From contig NZ_BBJH01000006.1 of the NCBI RefSeq assembly GCF_000739775.1, forward strand, positions 248,001-312,000: a stretch of DNA of 64,000 nucleotides, given 5' to 3'. Positions 20,197 to 28,921 of this stretch are shown here, one piece after another (within the stretch, counting starts at the first letter, position 1; every line of letters starts with the position of its first letter). Origin of the DNA: Paraburkholderia heleia NBRC 101817. Lineage in GTDB: Bacteria > Pseudomonadota > Gammaproteobacteria > Burkholderiales > Burkholderiaceae. The translations under genes were made by a program, and so were the position numbers. The notes beneath the pieces were generated by a model. The model did not search any database. It had not been told where the DNA came from and saw nothing but the letters and a program-made list of their open reading frames with translations.

Positions 20197-21290
20197 CAGG
20201 AGCTCCTCGATTGTTTTCGGGTCAACCGGTCAGACGGAATGACCTGCGCAAACGAACAGCGCCCCAATGATCTTCAATGGGGAACAACCACGACGAGCAC
20301 CAGAGAAAAAGACGTGACGGGGCCCGGCATGTATCAGCGCCCTGGTAGGCGGCTGAGTTCGGAGAGACTGCTGAGTTACAGACTCTGTTGCGCAAGCGAT
20401 CCGCCTGCCCCGTTCGCTGCAATTCATACCGGAAAGGTGGACCGGTCTGAATCAGCGACCCGCGGATGCTATCAATAATCCCGCTTCATCGCAACCAGGG
20501 GTTTTTTCGGATTTCGAGTTGAGTTTTGACATCGGTCAATAGAGGGGAATGCTGAAAGACGCATTGAAAATGCTCATGAAAATCGCTTTTCAGGCGGGTG
20601 GCGGACCGTCTTCCCGGCCGAGATGGCCGGCTGGTGCGGCGGCAAGGCATGGCTCGCTTTTTTGATTTTTACGCATTCTCGATCGTCATTTCAATTTCAG
20701 CGAAATCCGATCGACGAATCGCATCCAGTTAAATAATCAAAGATTAACTCACTGCCGCGATGAAATCGCCGGCTTCATTACTGGACAATCGGGAATACCC
20801 TAAATGCAAAATGCGCCAAATCATTGATTTGAAAGAAAAAATATTACAAAAATATTAAAATCGAAATTTTACACTCGATGGACTGACAACATAAATCCTG
20901 CATCAACCCGTTTTCTGCCATCCGATCCGAAAACGGGAAAGCCTTCGCCAAAGCGCGGTTTTCTTTCTTAATCGGATTGTGCACATTCGAATTAATCCGC
21001 GCGAACCCGCCGCGCAAACCCGGGGCGGCTCGGACATTTCGATAGGCATCGGCACCACCATCGTGATCGGGCTTGCCGCCGTGATCATCGGCGAGAGCAT
21101 CCTGCCGCGCGCGCCAGCTCATGCTCACCGCGCCCGTGCCGCCCGTCACGAGACTCGATGACGACGACGCGCTGCTGCTGCGGCAAGTGTCCGCGCGTAG
21201 CGTCAAAAAACCCGCCCTTCAGTCGAAGTGGCGGACCCGTTCTGTCAGCGAAATTACTTCGGATACCTATTAAACCGGAAGACGCCGCGA
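20197..21290. other. Long AT-rich intergenic region with a possible decayed small gene
   Basis: These 1.1 kb hold no convincing intact gene. About 20480-20990 is strongly AT-rich for this genome. Bases 20990-21240 return to high GC with GC-rich third positions. There a frame encoding GIGTTIVIGLAAVIIGES (plus strand) runs into a second frame with TRLDDDDALLLRQVSAR ending at TAA near 21272. This looks like a small frameshifted gene or chance. Confidence 0.4.
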
Positions 21291-21692
21291 TCATGCCTTC
21301 TTCGGATACGAATACTTGAACGTCCCCTGCGCGCTCGCGATCAGCAGGCTGTCGTCCACCCAGGCCTCGGCGCGCGCAAAGAAGATCGAGCGGCCGCCGC
21401 GCTCCAGAAACCCCTTCGCCCGCACGAACTGGCCAAGCCCTTTGTCGAGGTAGTGGGTCGTGAGCGAGAGCGTGAAGCCATGACGCGGCGGGTCGCCGAC
21501 CGGCGCGAAGAGTCCCGCGTAACCGGCGGCGGCGTCGAGCAGCGTGGCGATCGCGCCGCCTTGCAACACGCCCTGGCGATTGAGCTTCGAAGCGTCGATG
21601 GGCATGACAAGCTCCGCGTAGCCCTCGTGCCACTGCGCGACGCTCACGCCGAGCGTTTCGAGAAACGGGTTGTCCACGGCGAATTGCGGCAT
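21291..21692 (-). CDS. PaaI-type hotdog thioesterase
   Basis: This 133-residue single hotdog domain has the family core GVLQGGAIATLLDAAAGYAG, equivalent to the active-site HGG...LLD region but with Gln in place of the usual His. A central strand region follows (TLSLTTHYLD, GRSIFFARAEAW). Such enzymes hydrolyse acyl- or aryl-CoA esters in the cytoplasm. The ATG at 21692 is chosen because AAGGAAG lies seven bases upstream. It diverges from the aminotransferase gene. The Q-for-H substitution may alter specificity. Confidence 0.88.
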   Translation of the reverse strand: MPQFAVDNPFLETLGVSVAQWHEGYAELVMPIDASKLNRQGVLQGGAIATLLDAAAGYAGLFAPVGDPPRHGFTLSLTTHYLDKGLGQFVRAKGFLERGGRSIFFARAEAWVDDSLLIASAQGTFKYSYPKKA

Positions 21693-21905
21693 ACGCTGTC
21701 TTCCTTGCATTATCGGACGATGCGACTGATTATAGGAGGGCTGTCGCAATGCCGCAGCGGGCCGCAGTCCGGCCGTGCAATTGTTCAGCGTAAATCCGCG
21801 CAACTGTACATGGCCAGCGCCGCCGCGCCGCACAACACTACCTGAAGGCGCGCGAGGCGCGCGTCCCCCCCGCAAACCCTTCCAAGGTAAAACCAGGTAC
21901 TCGAG

Positions 21906-23183
21906 ATGAACGACAACGCGCTCCACCCCGACCCGCTGGCCACTTCGCGCACAGCGGGGGCAGCGGCCGAGGCCGCGCCCGTGCCTTGCCCCGCCGTCGA
22001 AACGCTCGACCGCATCCTGCCCGAGGAACCGCTCCTCATGATGGGTGCCGGCCCCGTGCCGATTCCCGACGCCGTGGCCAAGGCCAATACCGTCGTCATC
22101 AATCACCTCGGCGACACCATGGCGCGCGTCATTCAGCAGGTGAAGACGATGGCGCGCTACGTGTTCCAGACGCATTCGAACTGGGTGCTAGGCGTGGCCG
22201 GTCCGGGCTCGGCGGCCATGGAAATGGCGATCTCGAACCTCGCGTGGCCAGGCACCCGCGTGCTCTCCATCGTCAACGGCTTCTTCAGCCAGCGCATGGC
22301 CGAGATGGCGGGCCGCGTGGGCGCCCAAGTCACCACGCTCGACGTGGCCGACCGCGAGATCGCCTCGCTAGCAGCCGTGGAGCAGGCCATCGAGCGCACG
22401 CGCCCCGCTGTCGTCACGATCGTGCACGGCGAAACCTCCAATACGGTGTGGAACCGCGAACTCAAGGAAATTGTGAAGCTCGCCAAGGCCGCCGGGGCAC
22501 TCGTGGTGGTGGACGCCGTCTGCACGCTGAGCACCATGCCGCTGGAAATGGACGCCTGGGGCATCGACGTCGTCATCACGGGCGGCCAAAAGGGCCTCTC
22601 GTCGATCCCTGGCGTTTCGCTGATTGCCTTTTCGGACGCCGCCTGGGAGCGCGTGCGCACGCGCACCACGCCGAACACGCACTGGTGCCTCGACGCCATG
22701 CTCGCCGAAAACTTCTGGCACAACGCCGGCTACCACTACACCGCGCCCGTCTCGGGCGTGCTGGCGCTGCACGAAGCGCTGCGACTCGTGTGCAGGGAAA
22801 CGCTCGAAAAGCGCTTCGCGCGCCACCTGCGCTGCTCGCTCGCGCTGCAAAGCGGCGTGAGCGCGCTGGGCCTCGCGCTTTATACGCCGCAATCGTGCCG
22901 CCTGAATTCCGTGGTCGGCATCGGGCTGCCCGAAGGCGTGACTGCGCGCGAGGTGTGCAATCACATCTCGCAGCAATACCAGGTGGAGATCGCCGGATCG
23001 TTCGGTCTCCCGATCGTTCGCATCGGGCAGATGGGCGAGCAGTGCCGCGAGCACAACCTCTTTCGCACCGTGCACGCGCTTGGCCGCACAATGAGCGACC
23101 TCGGCGTGAAGGTCGATCTGCCCGCCGGGGTTGCCGCGCTCGAAGAGTCGCTTTCGGCCGGCTCGCGCGAAGCGCGGCGTTAA
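21906..23183 (+). CDS. Class V aminotransferase (alanine-glyoxylate / serine-pyruvate type)
   Basis: This 425-residue PLP enzyme of fold type I has the family N-terminal motif LLMMGAGPVPIPDAV, the aspartate that contacts the PLP ring (LVVVDAVCTLS) and the Schiff-base lysine in TGGQKGLSSIPG. The segment GVAGPGSAAMEMAISNL binds the phosphate. Relatives include alanine-glyoxylate, serine-glyoxylate and pyridoxamine-pyruvate transaminases; sequence inspection does not choose among them. An N-terminal extension of about 35 residues precedes the family start. It stands alone, 210 bases from the divergent thioesterase. Confidence 0.88.
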   Translation: MNDNALHPDPLATSRTAGAAAEAAPVPCPAVETLDRILPEEPLLMMGAGPVPIPDAVAKANTVVINHLGDTMARVIQQVKTMARYVFQTHSNWVLGVAGPGSAAMEMAISNLAWPGTRVLSIVNGFFSQRMAEMAGRVGAQVTTLDVADREIASLAAVEQAIERTRPAVVTIVHGETSNTVWNRELKEIVKLAKAAGALVVVDAVCTLSTMPLEMDAWGIDVVITGGQKGLSSIPGVSLIAFSDAAWERVRTRTTPNTHWCLDAMLAENFWHNAGYHYTAPVSGVLALHEALRLVCRETLEKRFARHLRCSLALQSGVSALGLALYTPQSCRLNSVVGIGLPEGVTAREVCNHISQQYQVEIAGSFGLPIVRIGQMGEQCREHNLFRTVHALGRTMSDLGVKVDLPAGVAALEESLSAGSREARR

Positions 23184-23215
23184 GCGCTTTCGGCGCCGCG
23201 CGGCCGCCCACCCCC

Positions 23216-23974
23216 TCAAACGCGCCGTGCGCGCACGCAGATGAACGCGGGCGCCTGCGCCAGTTCTGCGTGCAGCGCCGGCGACACCGCCTTCATTTCC
23301 GGTTGCGGCACGGGCTCGAGCACGCGGTCGATGACCCAGCCCGCATCCATGAGCGCGTTGAAGATGTCGGCAAGCGGGCGCCTGAACGCTTCCACCCACG
23401 GCCTGGGCTCGCCGAAGCCGCCCCAATGCAGGCCGAATCGCGTCGTCTCGAAGTAGGTGCGCGAGCCGCGCGTGCGCGTGTCGATCCAGTCGCGCATGGG
23501 ATGGGCCATCGAAAACACCAGCAGCGCGCCCGGGCGCGCCACGCGGTGAAACTCGCGAAACGTCGGCGCGAGGTACTCGACGTAATCGAGGGCGAGCGAG
23601 CACACGATGCGGTCGACCGAGGCGCTCGCGAGCCATTCGAGCGGCCGCGCGAGGTCGCCCTGTGCGATGTCGACGGCGAGGCCTGCGCAACGCGCCTTCG
23701 CCAGCTCGACCATCGCGGGCGTGACGTCGAAGGCCTGCACGCGCGCGCCCTCGCCCGCCAGCGCCGCGCTCACGATGCCGGGCCCGCAGCCCGCGTCGAG
23801 CACGTCGAGCCCCGCCACCGGGCCTAGCAGCGAGCGCGTGGCGGGCCGCTCGTAGAGCGCGTTGTGCGGTTTGACGGGGGCGTGCTCGGCGTAGCGTTCG
23901 GCGAATTGCGTGTAGCTGGCGCGGCCGGGGAGGTCGCTGGACGTCGCAGCAGGGTTCTTGTCGTCGATGGACAT
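23216..23974 (-). CDS. Class I SAM-dependent methyltransferase
   Basis: This 252-residue enzyme carries motif I (VLDAGCGPGIVSAAL), the acidic end of strand 2 (QAFDVTPAMVELAK) and motif post-I/II (AQGDLARPLEWLA, VDRIVCSLALDYVEYL), a typical Methyltransf_11/25 fold. The substrate is unknown; family members of this type often methylate small molecules or ubiquinone-like rings. The ATG at 23974 has no good ribosome site. Another in-frame ATG at 24013 is equally poor. It is transcribed away from the HAD gene and convergent with the aminotransferase. Confidence 0.85.
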   Translation of the reverse strand: MSIDDKNPAATSSDLPGRASYTQFAERYAEHAPVKPHNALYERPATRSLLGPVAGLDVLDAGCGPGIVSAALAGEGARVQAFDVTPAMVELAKARCAGLAVDIAQGDLARPLEWLASASVDRIVCSLALDYVEYLAPTFREFHRVARPGALLVFSMAHPMRDWIDTRTRGSRTYFETTRFGLHWGGFGEPRPWVEAFRRPLADIFNALMDAGWVIDRVLEPVPQPEMKAVSPALHAELAQAPAFICVRARRV

Positions 23975-24206
23975 GAGAGCGGTGGGGTGACGAGTGGGTA
24001 CGCTATTGTCCATCGTTTCGCACGGGACGGCCAACGCCGCGCCCTGCACGACGGGCCGCCCCGGGCCGCCTCTACGACTTGCCCGCGAACCGCCCACGCA
24101 AACGCGACCCCGGTTATCATCGCGCTCTTGCGTGCGCGATCCCGATGCGCGCCGCATGACGCAACCGCAGGCAACTGAAAGCAACCGCAGGCAAACCCAA
24201 ACGAAG

Positions 24207-24893
24207 ATGTCCCCCATCCCTTTCGACGCCATCCTCTTCGACTGCGACGGCGTGCTCGTCGACTCAGAACGCATTACGCACGTGGTGCTCGCGCAGATGC
24301 TGGGCGAACTCGGCTGGACGCTCGAGGTGGACGAAGCCATGCGCATCTTCGTCGGCAAGGCGGTGAAAGACGAAGCCGCGCGCATCGAGGCGCATACGGG
24401 CTTCGCGATTACCGATGCCTGGCTCGAAGGCTTTCGCGCGCGCCGCAATGCAGCGCTGGAGCGCGATCTCGTCGAGATTCCGGGCGCGCCCGCGGCCGTG
24501 CGCGCGGTGCATACGGCCATGAACGGGCGCATCGCCGTCGCTTCGGGTGCGGACCGGCGCAAGGTCGAGTTGCAGCTGCGCAAGGTGAACCTGCTCGACT
24601 GCTTCGCAAGCCACATCTACAGCGGCCACGAAACGCCGCGCAGCAAGCCGCATCCCGATGTCTATCTCGCGGCGGCGGCCGGTCTCGGCGTGGAGCCCGT
24701 CCGCTGCGCCGTGATCGAGGACACGGTCACGGGCGCCCGCGCAGGCCTCGCCGCGGGCGCCACCGTGTTCGGCTACAGCCCGCCCGAGCCCGGCCACGGC
24801 AGCGCGCAGGCGCTGCTCGCGGCCGGCGTTGCGCACGTATTCACCGACATGCGGCAGCTTCCCGTCCTGCTTTCCCGCTGGCCAAATAGTTAA
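24207..24893 (+). CDS. HAD-superfamily hydrolase (beta-phosphoglucomutase-like)
   Basis: This 228-residue enzyme has all four HAD motifs: DCDGVLVDSE (nucleophile and acid Asp), SGAD after RIAVA (motif II Ser), KPHPDVYLAAA (motif III Lys) and VIEDTVTGARAG (motif IV acids). The cap domain lies between motif I and PGAPAAV. The DGVLVDSE form and length match subfamily IA phosphatases and phosphomutases (Gph/PgmB type). The substrate is not predictable. The chosen start puts the catalytic Asp near residue 11 as usual; the ribosome site is weak. Confidence 0.88.
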   Translation: MSPIPFDAILFDCDGVLVDSERITHVVLAQMLGELGWTLEVDEAMRIFVGKAVKDEAARIEAHTGFAITDAWLEGFRARRNAALERDLVEIPGAPAAVRAVHTAMNGRIAVASGADRRKVELQLRKVNLLDCFASHIYSGHETPRSKPHPDVYLAAAAGLGVEPVRCAVIEDTVTGARAGLAAGATVFGYSPPEPGHGSAQALLAAGVAHVFTDMRQLPVLLSRWPNS

Positions 24894-25023
24894 GCGCGTA
24901 TAAAACAACGCCAAAAAGCCCTGCGCCGCGTGCACTGTTGGCCATACGCATCACCGCGCAGCAGATAGAAAGCAGGCCGCCGACGAGTCGCATACCATCC
25001 GGTTCGTGGCGCTGCGAAAGAAA

Positions 25024-25059
25024 ATGATAGTTTGCTATCGAATCGCTTTGGGCTATCAT
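25024..25059 (+). promoter_or_regulatory. Operator/promoter of the marR efflux operon
   Basis: GATAG-TTTG-CTATC (25026-25039) is a perfect dyad. ATGATAG (25024-25030) is also the inverse of CTATCAT (25053-25059), giving two linked operator elements. TATCAT (25054-25059) fits a -10 box and ends six bases before the ATG of marR, which would make the message nearly or fully leaderless. Confidence 0.6.
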
Positions 25060-25065
25060 CCGCCG

Positions 25066-25530
25066 ATGTCGAATCTTCATACTTTACGCCTTGCGGTCAG
25101 CAGCACGCTCGTCGTGGCGGCACGCAAATGGCGGCGCACGACGCACGGCGCCCTCACCGCATACAACGTCTCCGAAGCCTGCGCCGCGCCGCTTCTCACC
25201 GCCGGGCGCCTCGGCGAAGCCGTGCGCCAGGTCACGCTCGCGGAGCACGTTGGCATAGAAGGCCCGTCGCTCGTGCGCCTGCTCGACCAGCTCTGCGCCG
25301 CGGGCCTCGTGCGCCGCGACGAAGACCCCGACGACCGCCGCGCAAAAACCATCTCGCTCACGAGCGAAGGCCGCGCCGTGACCGAGCGCATGGAGGACGA
25401 ACTGCGCTCGCTGCGCGCCCGCGTGCTCAAGGGCGTGAGCCGCGCCGACCTCGAAGCGACGCTGCGCGTGCTCAACGCGTTCAATGCACCTTCCCCTGCA
25501 GACCAGGCTGACCGGCCCTTACACGACTGA
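25066..25530 (+). CDS. MarR-family transcriptional regulator of the adjacent efflux operon
   Basis: This 154-residue winged helix-turn-helix protein shows the recognition region VTLAEHVGIEGPSLVRLLDQL and the wing RRDEDPDDRRAKTISLTSEG, both typical MarR features. It should bind the dyads just upstream of its own gene as a dimer and repress the efflux genes until an aromatic acid or similar ligand binds. The start at 25066 has no ribosome site but lies immediately after a plausible -10 box. Eighteen bases separate its stop region from the FUSC gene, so all six genes to 30453 form one operon. Confidence 0.9.
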   Translation: MSNLHTLRLAVSSTLVVAARKWRRTTHGALTAYNVSEACAAPLLTAGRLGEAVRQVTLAEHVGIEGPSLVRLLDQLCAAGLVRRDEDPDDRRAKTISLTSEGRAVTERMEDELRSLRARVLKGVSRADLEATLRVLNAFNAPSPADQADRPLHD

Positions 25531-25547
25531 AAGTAGACAGCCGACTC

Positions 25548-27686
25548 ATGACCTATCCCTCCATCCGCGACTGGCTCTTTTCGGTCAAGACCTTCGCCGC
25601 GTCGATGCTGGCGCTCTATATCGCGCTCAAATTTCAGCTTCCGCGCCCCTACTGGGCGATGGCCAGCGTGTACATCGTCTCGAACCCGTTCGTGGGCGCC
25701 ACGCGCTCGAAGGCGCTTTACCGCGCGCTCGGCACCGCGCTCGGCGCGGCCGCCGCCATCGCGCTCGTGCCGCCCTTCGTCGAAACGCCGCTGCTCTTCA
25801 GCGCGATCGTCGCGACCTGGACGGGCACGCTGCTCTATCTGGCGATCTCCGACCGCACCGCGCGCAGTTACGTGTTCATGCTCGCGGGCTATACGATGCC
25901 GCTCATCGCGCTGCCCACCGTGACCGATCCCACGACCGTGTTCGACGTGGCGATCGCGCGCACGCAGGAAATCACGGTCGGCATCATTTGCGCGAGCGTG
26001 GTGGGCAGCACCATCCTGCCTAGCCGCCTCGCGCCCACGCTCATCGAGCGCGCCGACGCCTGGTTCCGCGATGCCGCCTGGTACGGCAGCGAAACGCTCT
26101 CGGGCCATATTGCGGGCAAGGCGCTTTCGGCCTGCCGTCAACGTCTCGCCGCCACGGTCAACCAGCTCGAATTCCTGCTGAGCCAGTTGAGCTACGATCA
26201 CACGCACCCCGAAATCCTCGAGCGCGCCGAGTCGCTGCGCGGGCGCATGCAGCTCTTCCTCCCGATGATCTCCGCGCTCGCCGACCCGCTCGTCGCGCTG
26301 CGGCGCGATCTGCACGTGTGGCCGGAGGGCCTCGACAGCCTGCTCGCCGACGCCGCGCGCTGGTTCGGCGAACCCCTGCCCACGCGCGCCGCAGAAATGC
26401 ACGACGACGCGGGCGACCCGGGCGCGGAGAATCTGCGCCAGCGCATCGCGACGCTGCAGCCCGCGCGCGACGCGCTCTCGAGCTGGGAAGGCGCGCTGCT
26501 CTCCAACGCGCTCTGGCGCCTCGGCCAGGTGGTCGACGTGTGGCAGGACTGCCGCGCGCTGCGCGCGCTCATCGCCCACGAAGCGAAAATCGGCACGTGG
26601 CGGCCGCGCTATCGGCACTGGCGCCTTGGCGGCACGGAACGCTTCTACGATCGCGGCCTCATGTTGTTCTCGTGCCTCGTGCCGATGAGCGCGATTCTCG
26701 TGGCCTGCTGGCTTTGGGTCAGCTCGGGCTGGCACGACGGCGCGGGCGCGGTGACGCTCGCGGCCGTGGCCTGCTGCTTTTTCGCGGCATCCGACGAGCC
26801 CGCGCCGCTGGTGTTCCGCTTTTTTCTCGCCACCGCGGCGAGCGTGGTATTCGCCGGCCTCTATCTGTTCGTCGCGCTGCCCAAGGTGCACGATTTCGCG
26901 ATGCTCGTGCTGCTGTTCGCAGGCCCGTTCATCCTGATCGGCACGCTCATTCCGCGCCCGGCCTTCAACATGGTGACGATGCTCGTGGCCGTGAACACGG
27001 CCACCTTCATCAGCGTGCAGAGTGCTTACGAGTCGGACTTCTTTGTTTTCCTGAACAGCAATATCGCCGGCGTGGCGGGCCTCCTGTTCGCCTATTTGTG
27101 GACGCGCGTCACGCGTCCGTTCGGCGCCGAACTCGCGGCGCGGCGCCTGTTGCGCTCGAGCTGGAGCGACGTCGCGCTCTCGGCATCGCCCGCGCCTATC
27201 GCGGACCAGCGCAATCTCACCTCGCGCATGGTCGATCGTCTCATGCAACTCATTCCGCGTCTCGCGGCCTCCGACGAGCACCGCCATCCGTCGATCGAGA
27301 GCTTTCGCGATTTGCGTATCGCGCTCAATTCGCTCGATTTGCGGCGCTCGCGCCGCAAGCTCGACGGCGACGTGCCCGATGCGATCGACCGCGTGCTCGC
27401 GGGCGTAAGCGATCACTATGCGCGCTGCGCGCGTGCGAGCGAGCGCCAGGACGCCCCGTCCGCGCTGCTCTCCAGCATCGACGACGCCATGCGCCGCGTC
27501 GCGGCCCGCGCGCGCGCGCAGCTGCCGCCCGCCACCCTTGCCGACGCCGATGCCCAGCCCGCACCGCGCGCGCTCGTCTCGCAGCGCTGGCTGCGCGACA
27601 CGCTGCACGCACTGGTGGGCCTGCGCATCGCGCTCTATCCGGCGCTCGCGGCGCAATCGCCATCCAACCCGGAGGCCACGGCATGA
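25548..27686 (+). CDS. FUSC-family inner-membrane efflux protein (AaeB-like)
   Basis: This 712-residue protein has two bundles of membrane helices (residues about 10-165 and 365-530) separated by a cytoplasmic helical domain. That is the FUSC/AaeB layout of aromatic-acid and fusaric-acid exporters. The N terminus has the characteristic ALYIALKFQLPRPYWAMASVYI. It would work with the following HlyD-type adaptor and outer-membrane factor. Its stop overlaps the start of a 14-codon ORF (ATGA). Substrates are inferred only from family: hydroxybenzoates or related weak acids. Confidence 0.92.
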   Translation: MTYPSIRDWLFSVKTFAASMLALYIALKFQLPRPYWAMASVYIVSNPFVGATRSKALYRALGTALGAAAAIALVPPFVETPLLFSAIVATWTGTLLYLAISDRTARSYVFMLAGYTMPLIALPTVTDPTTVFDVAIARTQEITVGIICASVVGSTILPSRLAPTLIERADAWFRDAAWYGSETLSGHIAGKALSACRQRLAATVNQLEFLLSQLSYDHTHPEILERAESLRGRMQLFLPMISALADPLVALRRDLHVWPEGLDSLLADAARWFGEPLPTRAAEMHDDAGDPGAENLRQRIATLQPARDALSSWEGALLSNALWRLGQVVDVWQDCRALRALIAHEAKIGTWRPRYRHWRLGGTERFYDRGLMLFSCLVPMSAILVACWLWVSSGWHDGAGAVTLAAVACCFFAASDEPAPLVFRFFLATAASVVFAGLYLFVALPKVHDFAMLVLLFAGPFILIGTLIPRPAFNMVTMLVAVNTATFISVQSAYESDFFVFLNSNIAGVAGLLFAYLWTRVTRPFGAELAARRLLRSSWSDVALSASPAPIADQRNLTSRMVDRLMQLIPRLAASDEHRHPSIESFRDLRIALNSLDLRRSRRKLDGDVPDAIDRVLAGVSDHYARCARASERQDAPSALLSSIDDAMRRVAARARAQLPPATLADADAQPAPRALVSQRWLRDTLHALVGLRIALYPALAAQSPSNPEATA

Positions 27687-27727
27687 GCGCGCATTCCTCT
27701 TATCTTTTTTCGAAACCCGCATCATGA
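27683..27727 (+). CDS. 14-residue mini-ORF bridging two efflux genes
   Basis: ATG at 27683 overlaps the FUSC stop (ATGA) and has a full GGAGG seven bases upstream. It encodes MSAHSSYLFSKPAS. Its TGA (27725-27727) in turn overlaps the ATG of the DUF1656 gene at 27724, which has no ribosome site of its own. The arrangement suggests ribosomes are passed along rather than that the peptide acts. Confidence 0.5.
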   Translation: MSAHSSYLFSKPAS

Positions 27728-27933
27728 TCGGCGAAATCGATATCTTTGGCGTGTTCGTGCCCGCCGTGCTCGTGCTGATGCTGATCGCGTACCTCATCAA
27801 TGTCGTGATCGGCAAGGTGCTCACGCGCGTCGGCTTTTACCGGCTCGTATGGCATCGTTCCATTTTCGATCTCGGCATCTATGTCTTCGTGCTGGCTGCC
27901 GTCATCATCGTGTCGCATCGCTTCGTGAATTAA
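27724..27933 (+). CDS. DUF1656-family small membrane protein (AaeX-like)
   Basis: This 69-residue protein has two membrane helices (residues about 8-28 and 47-66) and the family start EIDIFGVFVPAVLVLMLIAYL. DUF1656 proteins such as AaeX are encoded between FUSC and HlyD components of aromatic-acid efflux systems. They are thought to be accessory subunits, but no clear role is known. Its start depends on the overlapping mini-ORF, since no ribosome site is visible. One base separates its stop from the GTG of the adaptor gene. Confidence 0.9.
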   Translation: MIGEIDIFGVFVPAVLVLMLIAYLINVVIGKVLTRVGFYRLVWHRSIFDLGIYVFVLAAVIIVSHRFVN

Positions 27934-27934
27934 C

Positions 27935-28921
27935 GTGAACGTGAAAAAAACCTGGTTCTCCGCAGGACAGATCCTGCTGACGCTCATCGTCGTCGTGGTC
28001 GCCGCCCTCGTGCTGTGGCGCATCGTCAACTACTACATGTTCTCGCCGTGGACGCGCGACGGCCGCGTGCGCGCCGACGTGATCCAGGTCGCGCCCGACG
28101 TAGGCGGCCTCATCACCCGCGTCGACGTCGCCGACAACCAGCAGGTCAAGCAGGGCCAGGTGCTGTTCGTGATCGACCAGGCGCGCTACGCGCTCGCGCT
28201 GCGCCTCGCCGAGGCCACGCTCGAGCAGCGCAAGGCCACGCTCGCCCAGGCGAAGCGCGAGTACGCGCGCAATCTCGCGCTCGGCAATCTCGTGGCGGCG
28301 GAAACGCTGGAGGAAAGCCGCACGCGCGTCGATCAGGGCGAAGCCGCGGCCGCCGACGCCCAGGTCCAGGTCGACACCGCCAGGCTCAACCTTCAGCGCA
28401 CCACGATCGTGAGCCCCGTGGACGGCTATTTGAACGACCGCGCGCCGCGTGTTGGCGAGTACGTCACGGCAGGCCGCGCCGTGGTCGCCGTCGTGGACAT
28501 GCATTCGTTCCGCGTGGATGGCTACTTCGAGGAAACGCGCCTGCACGGCATTCAAATCGGCCAACCCGTGGAGATCACGGTGATGGGCGAGACGCGAGCG
28601 CTGCGCGGCCATGTGCAAAGCATCGTCGCAGCGATCGAGGACCGCGACCGCCAGGCGGCGCCGAACCTGCTGCCCAACGTGAATCCGGCGTTCAGCTGGG
28701 TGCGCCTCGCGCAGCGCATTCCGGTGCGCGTGGCGCTCGACGAAGTGCCCGCCGATTTCCGCATGATCGCGGGCCGCACGGCCACCGTGGCCGTGCGCAC
28801 CGAAGCGAACAACGACCGCCAGGCCTCGCACGCGAACCATGCCAGCGGCGCCGTCGCCTCGCAGCCCGCAACGGGTGCGAGCGCCCCTGCCGCGTCGCAG
28901 GCTGCCGGAGCTTCGCAATGA
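27935..28921 (+). CDS. HlyD-family periplasmic adaptor (AaeA-like)
   Basis: This 328-residue membrane-fusion protein has one N-terminal helix (TLIVVVVAALVLWRIV), the lipoyl/barrel-sandwich segments (VGGLITRVDVADNQQVKQGQVLFVID and TTIVSPVDGYLNDRAP) and a coiled-coil hairpin between them. A beta-barrel domain follows. The last 40 residues are Ala/Gln-rich and probably disordered. It links the FUSC pump to the outer-membrane lipoprotein encoded next. The gene begins with GTG directly after the DUF1656 stop and ends with an ATGA overlap with the next gene. Confidence 0.93.
   Translation: MNVKKTWFSAGQILLTLIVVVVAALVLWRIVNYYMFSPWTRDGRVRADVIQVAPDVGGLITRVDVADNQQVKQGQVLFVIDQARYALALRLAEATLEQRKATLAQAKREYARNLALGNLVAAETLEESRTRVDQGEAAAADAQVQVDTARLNLQRTTIVSPVDGYLNDRAPRVGEYVTAGRAVVAVVDMHSFRVDGYFEETRLHGIQIGQPVEITVMGETRALRGHVQSIVAAIEDRDRQAAPNLLPNVNPAFSWVRLAQRIPVRVALDEVPADFRMIAGRTATVAVRTEANNDRQASHANHASGAVASQPATGASAPAASQAAGASQ

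Noticed and set aside
25077..27824. A 915-codon minus-strand frame across the marR-FUSC operon
   Set aside because: It is antisense to two well-supported genes, has biased composition and no ribosome site.
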